Below are positions 44,005 to 54,126 of a DNA stretch of 64,000 nt, one piece after another. Origin of the DNA: Bacteroidota bacterium (GTDB lineage: Bacteria; Bacteroidota; JABWAT01); the NCBI GenBank assembly GCA_020161835.1, contig JAIUNL010000005.1:62001-126000 (forward strand). Direction: 5' to 3'. Under the pieces are notes generated by a model. It was not told the origin of the DNA. It was given only the letters and a program-made list of their open reading frames with translations, and did not search any database. A program made the position numbers and the translations under genes. Position 1 is the stretch's first letter, and every line of letters starts with the position of its first letter.

Positions 44005-44955
44005 TTAATGAACTTTTTGTTTAAAATAATCCAGTGTAATTTTTAAACCTTCAGACCGGTGAACTTTTGGCTCCCAACCTAAAATTTTTCTGGCTTTGGT
44101 AATATCAGGCTGGCGAACTTTCGGGTCGTCCTGAGGAAGAGGATTATAGGCTATTTTACTCTTACTTCCGGTTAGTTTAAGCACTTCTTCTGCAAATTGC
44201 AGAATGGTGATTTCATCCGGGTTTCCGATATTGGTAGGTTCAGTTTCATCAGACATCAGCAATTTGAAAATTCCGTCTACAAGGTCGGAAACGTAGCAGA
44301 AACTGCGGGTCTGGCTTCCATCACCAAAAACTGAAAGATCTTCTCCCCGCAACGCCTGACCAATGAAGGCAGGAAGAACACGACCATCATCAAGTCTCAT
44401 CCGGGGTCCATAAGTATTAAAAATGCGGATAATACGGGTATCCACATTGTGATAACGGTGATATGCCATTGTTATTGCTTCAGCAAATCGTTTTGCCTCG
44501 TCATAACACCCACGATATCCGACCGGATTTACATTTCCCCAATAATCTTCAGTCTGGGGGTGAATCAGCGGATCACCATAAACTTCAGAAGTGGAGGCAA
44601 TAAGCATTCTTGCATTTTTTGCCTTGGCAAGACCCAATGCATTGTGAGTGCCCAAACTCCCAACTTTGAGAGTCTGAATCGGAATCTTCAAATAATCAAT
44701 CGGGCTCGCAGGGGAAGCAAAGTGCAGGATGTAATCAATTGGTCCGTCAATAAAAATATAATTACTGACATCGTGATGAACAAATCTGAATTGCGGGTGA
44801 CCTGAAAGGTGACTAATATTATCAATTGACCCTGTTATCAGATTATCCATTGCAATGACATCATGACCTTCTGCAATAAACCTGTCACAAAGATGGCTGC
44901 CAAGAAATCCTGCACCACCGGTAATTAATGTTCTTGGTCGTCTGTTATTTTCCAC
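44005..44955 (-). CDS. uxs: UDP-glucuronate decarboxylase (UDP-xylose synthase)
   Basis: The 316-residue SDR product has [36 protein letters not shown] and [11 protein letters not shown] (active Tyr and Lys), and [17 protein letters not shown], all diagnostic for UXS. It converts UDP-glucuronate to UDP-xylose with internal NAD. The substrate is made by Ugd, encoded just upstream with an 11-base overlap, so the two enzymes act in series for a pentose or related sugar in the polymer. Confidence 0.93.
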   Translation of the reverse strand: MENNRRPRTLITGGAGFLGSHLCDRFIAEGHDVIAMDNLITGSIDNISHLSGHPQFRFVHHDVSNYIFIDGPIDYILHFASPASPIDYLKIPIQTLKVGSLGTHNALGLAKAKNARMLIASTSEVYGDPLIHPQTEDYWGNVNPVGYRGCYDEAKRFAEAITMAYHRYHNVDTRIIRIFNTYGPRMRLDDGRVLPAFIGQALRGEDLSVFGDGSQTRSFCYVSDLVDGIFKLLMSDETEPTNIGNPDEITILQFAEEVLKLTGSKSKIAYNPLPQDDPKVRQPDITKARKILGWEPKVHRSEGLKITLDYFKQKVH

Positions 44956-46276
44956 TTACTGGTCTCCCGATCGAATAATAGGTAAATCCTTGTTCATGCA
45001 TTGCCTTGACATCATAGACATTCCGTCCGTCAAAGACAACCGGTTGTTTCATCAACCTTTTCATAACTGCAAAATCAGGGCGACGGAATTCATTCCATTC
45101 TGTTGCTACAATCAAGGCATCAGCATCTTGTAACGCGCCGTAATTGCTCTCAGTAAAAGTAATTTTTCCACCCAATTTTGCTTTTACATTTTCCATTGCT
45201 TCAGGATCATAAGCCTGAACTTTTGCACCTTCAGCCAGCAAAGCATTAATAATTTCAATTGCAGGTGCATCACGGATATCATCTGTATTGGGTTTAAATG
45301 CGAGTCCCCAAACTGCAAATGTTTTACCTGAAACTGATCCAAAATGAGCTTTAATCCGCTGAACAATGACAGTTTTCTGATCTTTATTCACCGACATGAC
45401 TGATTTTAAAATCCGGAAATCATATTTATATTCTTCGGCTGTTTTATTCAGGGCAGAAACATCCTTAGGAAAACAAGAGCCTCCATATCCAATTCCCGGA
45501 AAAAGAAACCGTTTTCCTATCCTGGAATCAGAACCAATACCAATACGCACATTATCAACGTTTGCCCCGACTTTTTCACATAGGTTGGCAATTTCGTTCA
45601 TAAAGGAAATTTTCAAAGCAAGAAAGGCATTTGCTGCATATTTTGTCATTTCAGCAGAACGTTCATCCATCATGTAGATAGGATTTCCCTGCATGACAAA
45701 GGGCTGGTAAACATCATGCATAACGGCTTTTCCTTTTTCTGAAGAAACACCAATCACAACACGTTCAGGTTTCATGAAATCCTCTACAGCATAACCCTCA
45801 CGAAGAAATTCAGGATTACTAACCACGTCAAAATCAGTGTAACCATTTGAAAATTTCAGAATCTCTGCACGTACTTTTTCTGCAGTTCCTACGGGCACAG
45901 TTGATTTATCAACTACAACTTTATAACCACTTCCCGGCATTTTGGCATATAGTTCACCAATATTTTTGGCAACACCCAGAATATATTTCAAATCTGCCGA
46001 ACCATCTTCGTCCTGAGGGGTTGGCAACGCCAGAAACAAAACTTCACCGTGTAAAAACCCTTCTTCCAATTGGGTTGAGAAATGAAGACGACCTTCCTTG
46101 ATATTTCTAGCAAAAAGCAAATCTAAACCTGGCTCAAAAATCGGAATGACTTTATTTTTCAATTTTTCAATTTTAGCCTTGTCAATATCAATACAAAGCA
46201 CATCATTTCCGGTTTCAGCCAGACAAGTTCCGGTTACCAGACCCACATAGCCCGTTCCGATTACAGTGATCTTCAT
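44945..46276 (-). CDS. ugd: UDP-glucose 6-dehydrogenase
   Basis: The 443-residue product has the N-terminal [15 protein letters not shown], the catalytic [14 protein letters not shown] with the active cysteine, and [17 protein letters not shown]. It oxidises UDP-glucose to UDP-glucuronate. Its 3' end overlaps uxs. A TAACTTTG box lies 37 bases upstream of the ATG, so it probably starts the ugd-uxs transcript. Confidence 0.96.
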   Translation of the reverse strand: MKITVIGTGYVGLVTGTCLAETGNDVLCIDIDKAKIEKLKNKVIPIFEPGLDLLFARNIKEGRLHFSTQLEEGFLHGEVLFLALPTPQDEDGSADLKYILGVAKNIGELYAKMPGSGYKVVVDKSTVPVGTAEKVRAEILKFSNGYTDFDVVSNPEFLREGYAVEDFMKPERVVIGVSSEKGKAVMHDVYQPFVMQGNPIYMMDERSAEMTKYAANAFLALKISFMNEIANLCEKVGANVDNVRIGIGSDSRIGKRFLFPGIGYGGSCFPKDVSALNKTAEEYKYDFRILKSVMSVNKDQKTVIVQRIKAHFGSVSGKTFAVWGLAFKPNTDDIRDAPAIEIINALLAEGAKVQAYDPEAMENVKAKLGGKITFTESNYGALQDADALIVATEWNEFRRPDFAVMKRLMKQPVVFDGRNVYDVKAMHEQGFTYYSIGRPVSGK

Positions 46277-46313
46277 TTGTCTCTCCAGGTCAGTTGACGA
46301 TTTCAGAAATCAT

Positions 46314-46321
46314 CAAAGTTA
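46314..46321 (-). promoter_or_regulatory. TAnnTTTG promoter box of ugd
   Basis: TAACTTTG on the minus strand ends 37 bases before the ugd ATG. The -33 element is weak. The same octamer precedes the kinase gene at 6917. Confidence 0.5.
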
Positions 46322-46354
46322 AGTGTTAATCAATTAAATAAAATCAGGAGCTTA

Positions 46355-47911
46355 TTAAAAAAGTGTTTTACCGGCACGATAAGTGTATCCCAGGTCCATT
46401 TCAAATTTACCACCAACAATCCAGTCAGAGGTGTTTTGTTTAAGGTGATTGGCATTTATATAAGTACGGTTTTGAATAAAAAACGAGGTCACCATCCAAC
46501 CCGTCCATTCATAACCGGTTTTTATCTCATAAAATGCCCGGGTTTCATCTCTTTTGAAAGTGGTTCCGGTTGTGATTAAAGAGTTTTGTGTTCCTAAAAC
46601 CTGAAAAAGAATGGCCGTTTCAATTTTAAACGGGTAAAAATCCCAATACTTTAACCGGGTAAAAATTTGCCATGAATCTGGTCCGAGCGGATTTCCAAGA
46701 ATCGAACCTTTTGAAAAGTCGGGTTCAGTTATAGAAACCATTTTACCGTAAAACACATAATTAAGCCACAATGGCCCGCCATTTGATTTAACCGTGTAAA
46801 CTTTTGGATTGATTTTTGTAAATTCAATCAGAAAGGATGCCGGAAAGGGGAAAACAGGATCTGAAAGTTCAGTCCCGACCTGAATACCGATTTTATTGTT
46901 TACAGTTCCATCCAAAGAAAAGTCATCAATCAGAAGAGACCCATAAGAATGTAATCCGGATACCCGATAAGATAGATCTGCCCCATAATTGATGTTGTCA
47001 TCAAGTTGTGAAAGCCCTACATTTTCACGTTCTCCGAAATAGGTTACAAGCGGATTTAAATACACCAATCTAATTCCAGGCGTCCGTGTAGGAAAAAGGA
47101 TAGTTTGCGAAAATCCTGCAGTTAAATTTTGGGTAACTTTCGCTTCAAACCGAACGCCGGCAAAATTTCGCTGGATCTCAGTATCTGTAAAAAGGTTTTT
47201 CCCATCCATTTTGAATAATGAATAATCAAGTTGTGAGAAAAAATGAGTAAGCCTGAACGGTCCAGCCGTATACCTGAACCAGATTAAATCCAATGGTGGT
47301 GCAGATTGACTTAAAATAAGAGAACTTGTTGAAGTTGGTCCCCATGAAAGTTTATTCTTTCCGGCCATAGCTTCAAACCAATCCCACTTTGTTTTTAAAT
47401 AGGCATGTTTATGAATCAGAAAACCATCTACCATTTGATTATTCAAAATATTAGTAATTCTGCCCCTGTAATCAGGATCGAGGCTGGCATCATTATCAAT
47501 CTGAAAAACGGAAGAAATGACAGTGTGTTGTCCTAAAGCGGCCCATCCACCACCAAAACCTGTACCCCTGATATTTTTTGTAAATACAGGTTTTGAAGCA
47601 CCCTGCAAGGTCCCATAAGCCATCAGGTTAATACGAAAAAGCGATGGCTCATAATGAACATACCGTTTTTGCAACTCCTTATTCCATGCTGACAGAAAAC
47701 CGGCATTGAGTGTCGGGTTAGATTCCAACCAATTATCCCAGTTCTCAGGTAAACTTTCGAACTGAGAAAAGGATTCGGGAAAACGGAGTTTCAGTTCAGA
47801 ATACCATTCGAATTCGGTCCGATCATCCTGAATCCAGGGTAAGGATTGTGAAAACCCTGTATTAAAAAAAAGGAAAATAAAAAAGAACAGTGCGGATATT
47901 TGTTTCATCAT
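46355..47911 (-). CDS. Capsule assembly Wzi-family outer-membrane protein
   Basis: The 518-residue product has a signal peptide (about 1-21) and a body of alternating strands. The segment AMAGKNKLSWGPTSTSSLILS is the G-R/K-x-x-x-WGPG-like motif of Wzi proteins, and SLLIDDFSLDG and the terminal aromatic strands fit the 18-strand barrel of that family. Wzi helps attach and order capsule polymer on the cell surface. The ATG at 47909-47911 overlaps the upstream stop (ATGA); a GTG four codons upstream is another option. Confidence 0.8.
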   Translation of the reverse strand: MMKQISALFFFIFLFFNTGFSQSLPWIQDDRTEFEWYSELKLRFPESFSQFESLPENWDNWLESNPTLNAGFLSAWNKELQKRYVHYEPSLFRINLMAYGTLQGASKPVFTKNIRGTGFGGGWAALGQHTVISSVFQIDNDASLDPDYRGRITNILNNQMVDGFLIHKHAYLKTKWDWFEAMAGKNKLSWGPTSTSSLILSQSAPPLDLIWFRYTAGPFRLTHFFSQLDYSLFKMDGKNLFTDTEIQRNFAGVRFEAKVTQNLTAGFSQTILFPTRTPGIRLVYLNPLVTYFGERENVGLSQLDDNINYGADLSYRVSGLHSYGSLLIDDFSLDGTVNNKIGIQVGTELSDPVFPFPASFLIEFTKINPKVYTVKSNGGPLWLNYVFYGKMVSITEPDFSKGSILGNPLGPDSWQIFTRLKYWDFYPFKIETAILFQVLGTQNSLITTGTTFKRDETRAFYEIKTGYEWTGWMVTSFFIQNRTYINANHLKQNTSDWIVGGKFEMDLGYTYRAGKTLF

Positions 47912-49575
47912 GAAACTACCCACATAAGATATAACGAGTAGGTAATGGTAAAAAGAATAACCCCAAAAGATACATAAACAATACGACGGCTTCTCTGAAG
48001 GTGGTATTCAAGTAAAAGTCGGTATCCCAGAAATAAAATAATTGATTTGATACTCACCGCAGCCAAGTGGTATTCCTGGACGATTAACGGTGGCAGAATA
48101 TTCAATGAGATGACAAAAAGCAGTATAAAAAATTCAAAGGGGTTTGAGAGAAAATTTCCACTTAAACGTTTGATCACAATATTCATCAGAATCAAAATGC
48201 CAATAAGAGAATATAAAACATTTGAAAAGACCTCTGCTGAGATATTTCCCAGAAAAACAGGATCGATGACCTGCTCTGCTGTAAAAATGATGTAAGCTCC
48301 GGAAAGAAAAAGTATAAACATCATGAATTGTTCATACCAGGAAGATTTCGAAGTCAGATAGAGATAAACCAAACCCGAAACCAGAACAATTCCGATTATT
48401 ACACCTTCTGAATTCGTATGAGTTAATACAACAATATTCAAAAGAAGGGCAACAATAATCAGGTTTCTGATAATGAGTGGTAGAAAAAGTGTTAAACGCA
48501 ATGAGAAAAATACAGAAACAGGAACAGGGCTGATTTTACTTTTAAACAATGATTTGAGGGTCGGGCGGTTCCTGACATAAGTCACCAATTTGAAAGCAGC
48601 AAATACCATAGAAACGCCAACAATTAAAAGAGACATTTCCTTAAACTGGTATTGATAGACAGAAAGAACTGCAACCATTCCAAGAAAGGTGGCAATTCCA
48701 TACATAAACATAACTGTAAGACCATGGCCAAGACCCAACCCCATCAAGCGGTGGTGAATATGAAGTTTATCAGGTGAAAACGGATTTTTCCCTGAAAGAA
48801 TTCTTCTTGAAAAGGCCCAGACGGTATCAAGGATCGGAAGGCCGAGAATGGTAATTGGCAAGGCAAGAGCCATAACTGCGGCAGATTTAAATGCCCCAAC
48901 CAGGGTCAGCATCGAAAGAATAAAACCGAGAAAATAAGAACCCACATCTCCCATAAATACGCTTGCAGGGTGAGCATTGTATTTTAAAAAACCAAGAGTA
49001 GACCCAAGGAGAGTGGCGCAAATAAAAACCAGGATAAAATGACCTTGTAAAAATCCAATTAATCCGAGAAAAAACAGGGCGATTGAAACAATCCCAGCCG
49101 CAAGACCATCAAGTCCATCCATCAGATTAACAGCATTGGTTATGCCAATAATCCATAAAATCGTAAACGGATAGGAGAAGAAGCCAAGTTCAATTTTGTA
49201 AAGACCGAAAATATCAATTTGTGAGATTGACAGTCCTGAAATAATAAGTGCAACAGAGGCAGCAATAATCTGACCAACAAACTTGATATAGGGATTCAGA
49301 CTGGAATAATCATCTAAAAGACCGACCATGGCTACAATAATAGCACCGGCTACAATTCCCTTTAAAATCGGCGAACCTGAGGGACCCAATAAAAAAACAG
49401 CAAAAATGAAGGAAATAACAACAGCGATTCCTCCTACACGGGGAACTGCAAGCAAGTGCACTTTTCGCTCGCCTGGTTTATCAATCAGATTGAATTTAGT
49501 TGCAATTCTGATAATAAATGGCATCAGGAAAAACGAAGTGGCAAGAGCCAAAACAAAAGAATAAAAATTAATCAT
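47908..49575 (-). CDS. WecA/MraY-type lipid-carrier sugar-1-phosphate transferase with extra C-terminal membrane domain
   Basis: The 555-residue product has the polytopic transferase core at about 1-330: RKVHLLAVPRVGG, DDYSSLNPYIKFVGQ (metal Asp), NLMDGLDGLAAG, FMGDVGSYFLGF and HIHHRLMGLGLGH. It moves GlcNAc-1-P or a similar sugar phosphate onto undecaprenyl phosphate. About 220 further residues with some six or seven membrane helices follow, which ordinary WecA (about 360 residues) lacks. The ATG at 49573-49575 is chosen since family N-termini start there; the frame extends 23 codons upstream. Confidence 0.9.
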   Translation of the reverse strand: MINFYSFVLALATSFFLMPFIIRIATKFNLIDKPGERKVHLLAVPRVGGIAVVISFIFAVFLLGPSGSPILKGIVAGAIIVAMVGLLDDYSSLNPYIKFVGQIIAASVALIISGLSISQIDIFGLYKIELGFFSYPFTILWIIGITNAVNLMDGLDGLAAGIVSIALFFLGLIGFLQGHFILVFICATLLGSTLGFLKYNAHPASVFMGDVGSYFLGFILSMLTLVGAFKSAAVMALALPITILGLPILDTVWAFSRRILSGKNPFSPDKLHIHHRLMGLGLGHGLTVMFMYGIATFLGMVAVLSVYQYQFKEMSLLIVGVSMVFAAFKLVTYVRNRPTLKSLFKSKISPVPVSVFFSLRLTLFLPLIIRNLIIVALLLNIVVLTHTNSEGVIIGIVLVSGLVYLYLTSKSSWYEQFMMFILFLSGAYIIFTAEQVIDPVFLGNISAEVFSNVLYSLIGILILMNIVIKRLSGNFLSNPFEFFILLFVISLNILPPLIVQEYHLAAVSIKSIILFLGYRLLLEYHLQRSRRIVYVSFGVILFTITYSLYLMWVVS

Positions 49576-49621
49576 CCAAAACCGGATTGTATAATAAAAG
49601 CGGTGTAAATAAATAGAAAGG

Positions 49622-49629
49622 CAAAGATA
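49622..49629 (-). promoter_or_regulatory. TAnnTTTG promoter box of the WecA-type gene
   Basis: TATCTTTG on the minus strand ends 46 bases before the ATG at 49575. A TTATTTTTG sequence overlaps just upstream. The -33 element is not clear. Confidence 0.45.
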
Positions 49630-49679
49630 CAAAAATAACTGCAATCACTCCATTTAATGAGCTGATGCTTTGACGGACA

Positions 49680-50926
49680 TCACGGTTGTTTTCGGGAAGT
49701 TAGCCTTGATAAAAGCTGGAAATAGCTCTCTGTCGCCTTTTGTCTGGTCAGGTTTTCAAGAAAATGTGATCTTCCCTTTTTACCCATTTCTGCTAAACTA
49801 TCACGCTCAGCGAAAGCAGTTTTCAGAACTTCCTTTAGTTTTCCGAGCTCACCAGGTCTAATTGAATACCCGCAAACCGTATTCCTAACCAAAACATCTA
49901 TTTCTGTTCCTTCATCAACAATAGCCAAAATGGGTTTTCCGACAGCAAGAATTCCGTAAAGTTTTGAAGGAAGCAGGTACTTTGCCATTTTTTCTGTTAA
50001 GGGAATCAGGTGAATATCTGCAGCATTTAAACTGTCAGAAAGGAGTTCTTTCGGCTGAAATGGATGAAAACTGACATTCGAAACCCCACTATTTTTAACC
50101 TGTTGCTTCAATGCCGGAAGCTTGACTCCATTTCCGATTATACAGAAGTGAAACTCTGGGTTTTCCTTTTCCAATTCAGGTGCAAGACTTAAAATAGTTT
50201 CAAGTCCCTGGCTCATTCCTATGTTGCCAGAGTACATAATGACAAATTTACCATAGAGGTGATTTAATGAACGAAATGAGCTCGATTTTTGAGGTTTAAG
50301 CAGTTGATCATCACTCCAGTTAGGAATGATCTGTATTTTATTTTTATCGACACCACTATCTGCAATTGCCATTTTCATCGGCTCAGACAGAGTAACTATA
50401 CTTACTGCACTCGAATTAATATATTTTTCTGCCCATTCAGAGAATCTGATCAAGGGCTTATTCTTCAATGTACCCATTTCAACTGCAATAGCTGGATATA
50501 AATCCTGAACATTATAGATGTAGGGAATTCTTTTGAAAATTCGAAGGAGGTTGGCAGTAATGCCATTTAAAAGTGGGGGTGTACTCATTACGAAAACAAG
50601 ATCAACATTTCTGGTCAGAAATGAGGCTTGAATGGATCCGAGCCAGAAACTAAAGAAATGAAGTAACCGATTTGAGATTGATTTATTTCCAGCAGGGTGG
50701 TTATATAGCCTGCGAATAGTCAGGTTACCGGTTATTTCATTTTTTAACGGAATACTATTTTCAGGATATGTTCCGGATTCAGGATAGCCGGTAATAACGG
50801 TAATTTTGAATCCGGCTTTTTCAAGGTCTTCGCATAATTCAGCAAGTAATTGTCCGGTAGCAGCAAAATCAGGATAATAATGCTGGTTAATGATTAAAAT
50901 ATGTTTCAAGCAGTTTGGTCTTCCAA

Positions 50927-50930
<4 letters not shown>
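49680..50930 (-). CDS. GT4 glycosyltransferase, WcaI/WbuB-like
   Basis: The 416-residue GT-B product starts [20 protein letters not shown], as in WcaI and WbuB (fucosamine- or fucose-adding enzymes), and has [25 protein letters not shown], a donor domain with [16 protein letters not shown] and [27 protein letters not shown]. Donor sugar cannot be assigned. It overlaps rfbA by four bases and is the second gene of the leftward run from 51787. Confidence 0.88.
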
Positions 50931-51787
<857 letters not shown>

Positions 51788-51860
51788 GGTCTTCCTTTTC
51801 TTAGCTTGGTCGTAAAAAGCTTAAAAATAAGTGATTTATTTAAGGAAATCAGTAATTAGC

Positions 51861-51868
51861 CAAATATA
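51861..51868 (-). promoter_or_regulatory. TAnnTTTG promoter box of rfbA
   Basis: TATATTTG on the minus strand, 73 bases before the rfbA ATG, in a 123-base gap after thrC. The upstream -33 position reads TTTA. Confidence 0.45.
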
Positions 51869-51910
51869 CAGTGATTCCCATGGGAAATTAAAGGATTTAT
51901 AGCAGAAAAA

Positions 51911-53176
51911 TCAGAAAACTGAATGAAGATCAGGATCAATTTCTTTTACAAATGACAGACGGTTAAGCAGATCAGATAAAACTTTGGGCACTGAAACTTT
52001 TTGACTGATTTCAGGTTCAACAATGGTTTCAAATTTGGCAGGATGAGCCGTTGCCACGACAATGGTAAATGCATCAGGGAACCACCTTTTCCGTACAAAT
52101 TCCCCTACTGCCGTATGAGGACATAGCACCATTCCAGATTGAAAAAAGGTGGATTTTATAGTTGTTTTTATTTCTTCGTCACTAACACTGAATGAAGTGA
52201 AAGCAGCCTTTAAATCAGAAAAATCTGGGAATAAATTCCGGATCCGCTCCATATTGCTGGGATTCCCGACATCCATGGCATTGGCAAGAGTTTGTATACT
52301 TGGCCGTGGTTCCCACTTCCCTGTTTCAAGAAAATCTGGAATTGGACGATTGGCATTCACTGCAAGAACGATTTCTTTGATTGGGGCACCAATTTGTTGT
52401 GCCCAGAATGCCCCGGCAGAATTACCGACATTTCCGCTTGGAATAATCACAACAGGTTTCTCATCTGTTAACCGATAATACAAATTGGATGCATAAACAT
52501 AATAAGTCATCTGAGGAAGTAAACGGGCAATATTGATGGAATTTGCCGAACTCAGATCGGTGCTTTCAGTGATCCAGCTTTGGGTAAAGGCTTCTTTTAC
52601 CAGTTTCTGACAGTCGTCAAAGGTTCCCCTTACAGAAAAGGCTTCAATATTTCCGCCCCAGCAGGTAAGCTGTTTTTCCTGACGTTCTGAAACCCGTCCT
52701 TTCGGAAATAAAACCTTGACATTTATGCCGGGTTTGTTGTAAAAGGCAGCAGCAACAGCACCACCCGTATCTCCGGAAGTTGCAACAGCAATGGTCAGAG
52801 GTCGTGGATTGTTTTTCCGGATCCTTACGAGACATTCAGCAAGAAACCGGGCCCCCACATCCTTGAATGCGGCAGTCGGACCATGAAACAACTCAAGAAA
52901 GGCAACACGGTCGGTCACCAGATCAAGCGGAACCGGGAAATTAAAGGCCGACTTACAAATTTCATCAAGTTCACTCTGAAGCGGATCACCTTCAAAAAAT
53001 GGTTTTAAGGCATAGGCAGCAACTGACGGAAAATCATTCCAATTTTTTACACCGGACCAGTCGATTACCGGGAAATTTTCAGGAACATAAAGTCCACCGT
53101 CATCGGCAAGTCCTTTTTGAATTGCTTCTGAAACGGTAACTGCCTGGGAACTTGATCGTGTAGATATATATTTCAT
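51911..53176 (-). CDS. thrC: Threonine synthase
   Basis: The 421-residue PLP enzyme has STRSSSQAVTVSEAIQKGLADDGGLYVPE at the start (in pieces), FHGPTAAFKDVGARFL with the PLP lysine, TSGDTGGAVAAAF and GNVGN. It turns O-phosphohomoserine into threonine. It lies 23 bases after thrB and closes the thrABC group; rfbA follows after a separate promoter-like box. Confidence 0.96.
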   Translation of the reverse strand: MKYISTRSSSQAVTVSEAIQKGLADDGGLYVPENFPVIDWSGVKNWNDFPSVAAYALKPFFEGDPLQSELDEICKSAFNFPVPLDLVTDRVAFLELFHGPTAAFKDVGARFLAECLVRIRKNNPRPLTIAVATSGDTGGAVAAAFYNKPGINVKVLFPKGRVSERQEKQLTCWGGNIEAFSVRGTFDDCQKLVKEAFTQSWITESTDLSSANSINIARLLPQMTYYVYASNLYYRLTDEKPVVIIPSGNVGNSAGAFWAQQIGAPIKEIVLAVNANRPIPDFLETGKWEPRPSIQTLANAMDVGNPSNMERIRNLFPDFSDLKAAFTSFSVSDEEIKTTIKSTFFQSGMVLCPHTAVGEFVRKRWFPDAFTIVVATAHPAKFETIVEPEISQKVSVPKVLSDLLNRLSFVKEIDPDLHSVF

Positions 53177-53199
53177 GGTTTTAAAATTAAAAATGAAAA

Positions 53200-54126
53200 T
53201 CAGAGAATAAAGGCACCCTGACGGTTGATTTCAGAAACCCAGGAGTCACATTGGAGTCCTTCTGATTCCATGGCTGTTACCATTTCCCTTCTTGCTTTTT
53301 CGGCATGTTCTTTACCTTCAACCCAGGCAAAAATTGAGGGGCCAGAACCGGAGATTGAACAACCGATTGCACCATTATCCAGTGCTGCCCTTTTCACCGG
53401 GAAAAATCCGGGAAGTAACGACGCACGTCTGGGTTCAATCAGCACATCTTTAAGTGATCGTTTTATCAGGCCTATATCCTGACTGTAACATCCGGCCATA
53501 AATCCGGCCAGATTTGCAGATTGGGCAACAAAATCAGAAAGCGGAAGATCTTTTTTCAGAACGGAACGGCTTAATCGTGTATCCAGACGGTAGTGAGGAT
53601 GAAGAATAACAGCAAAAACTCCTTCAGGAACCGGAATATTGATCACATCAACCGGATCGAGTGACCGGGTCAGTGTTAATCCGCCAAAAAGACACGGTGT
53701 TACATTATCACCGTGTGCAGAACCACTTGCCACTTTTTCGCCTAAAAGTGCATAGGAAAGCAATTCGTTTTTTGAAAGTGGCGAATCTAAAAGTGCATTG
53801 GCGCCAACCAAAGCCCCAACCGAAGAAGCAGCAGAACCACCCATTCCGCTTCCCAAAGGAATTCCCTTGTGGATAGAAAGTTCGAATCCGAAATTGAGTT
53901 GATGATCGGCAATAAGCTTCAGCAAAACCGCACCCGACACATTCAAAACAGGATCGCGCGGAAGGTTTTCGGTTGTACCCGTAATTTCAGTGATGACAAC
54001 TTTAGGTTCATCAATTCTTTGAATAGAGATTGAATCACCGATTGCATTCAGAGCAAAACCCAGAATGTCAAAACCAACAGCAACATTGGCGCAAGTTGCC
54101 GGAGCAAAAACGGTGACTTTTTCCAT
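53200..54126 (-). CDS. thrB: Homoserine kinase
   Basis: The 308-residue GHMP kinase has FAPATCANVAVGFDILGFAL, the ATP loop PLGSGMGGSAASSVGAL (about 94-110) and a C-terminal GCSISGSGPSIFAW. It phosphorylates homoserine for threonine synthase. Its ATG follows the thrA stop directly (TAA then ATG), so translation is coupled. Length fits the family. Confidence 0.96.
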   Translation of the reverse strand: MEKVTVFAPATCANVAVGFDILGFALNAIGDSISIQRIDEPKVVITEITGTTENLPRDPVLNVSGAVLLKLIADHQLNFGFELSIHKGIPLGSGMGGSAASSVGALVGANALLDSPLSKNELLSYALLGEKVASGSAHGDNVTPCLFGGLTLTRSLDPVDVINIPVPEGVFAVILHPHYRLDTRLSRSVLKKDLPLSDFVAQSANLAGFMAGCYSQDIGLIKRSLKDVLIEPRRASLLPGFFPVKRAALDNGAIGCSISGSGPSIFAWVEGKEHAEKARREMVTAMESEGLQCDSWVSEINRQGAFIL

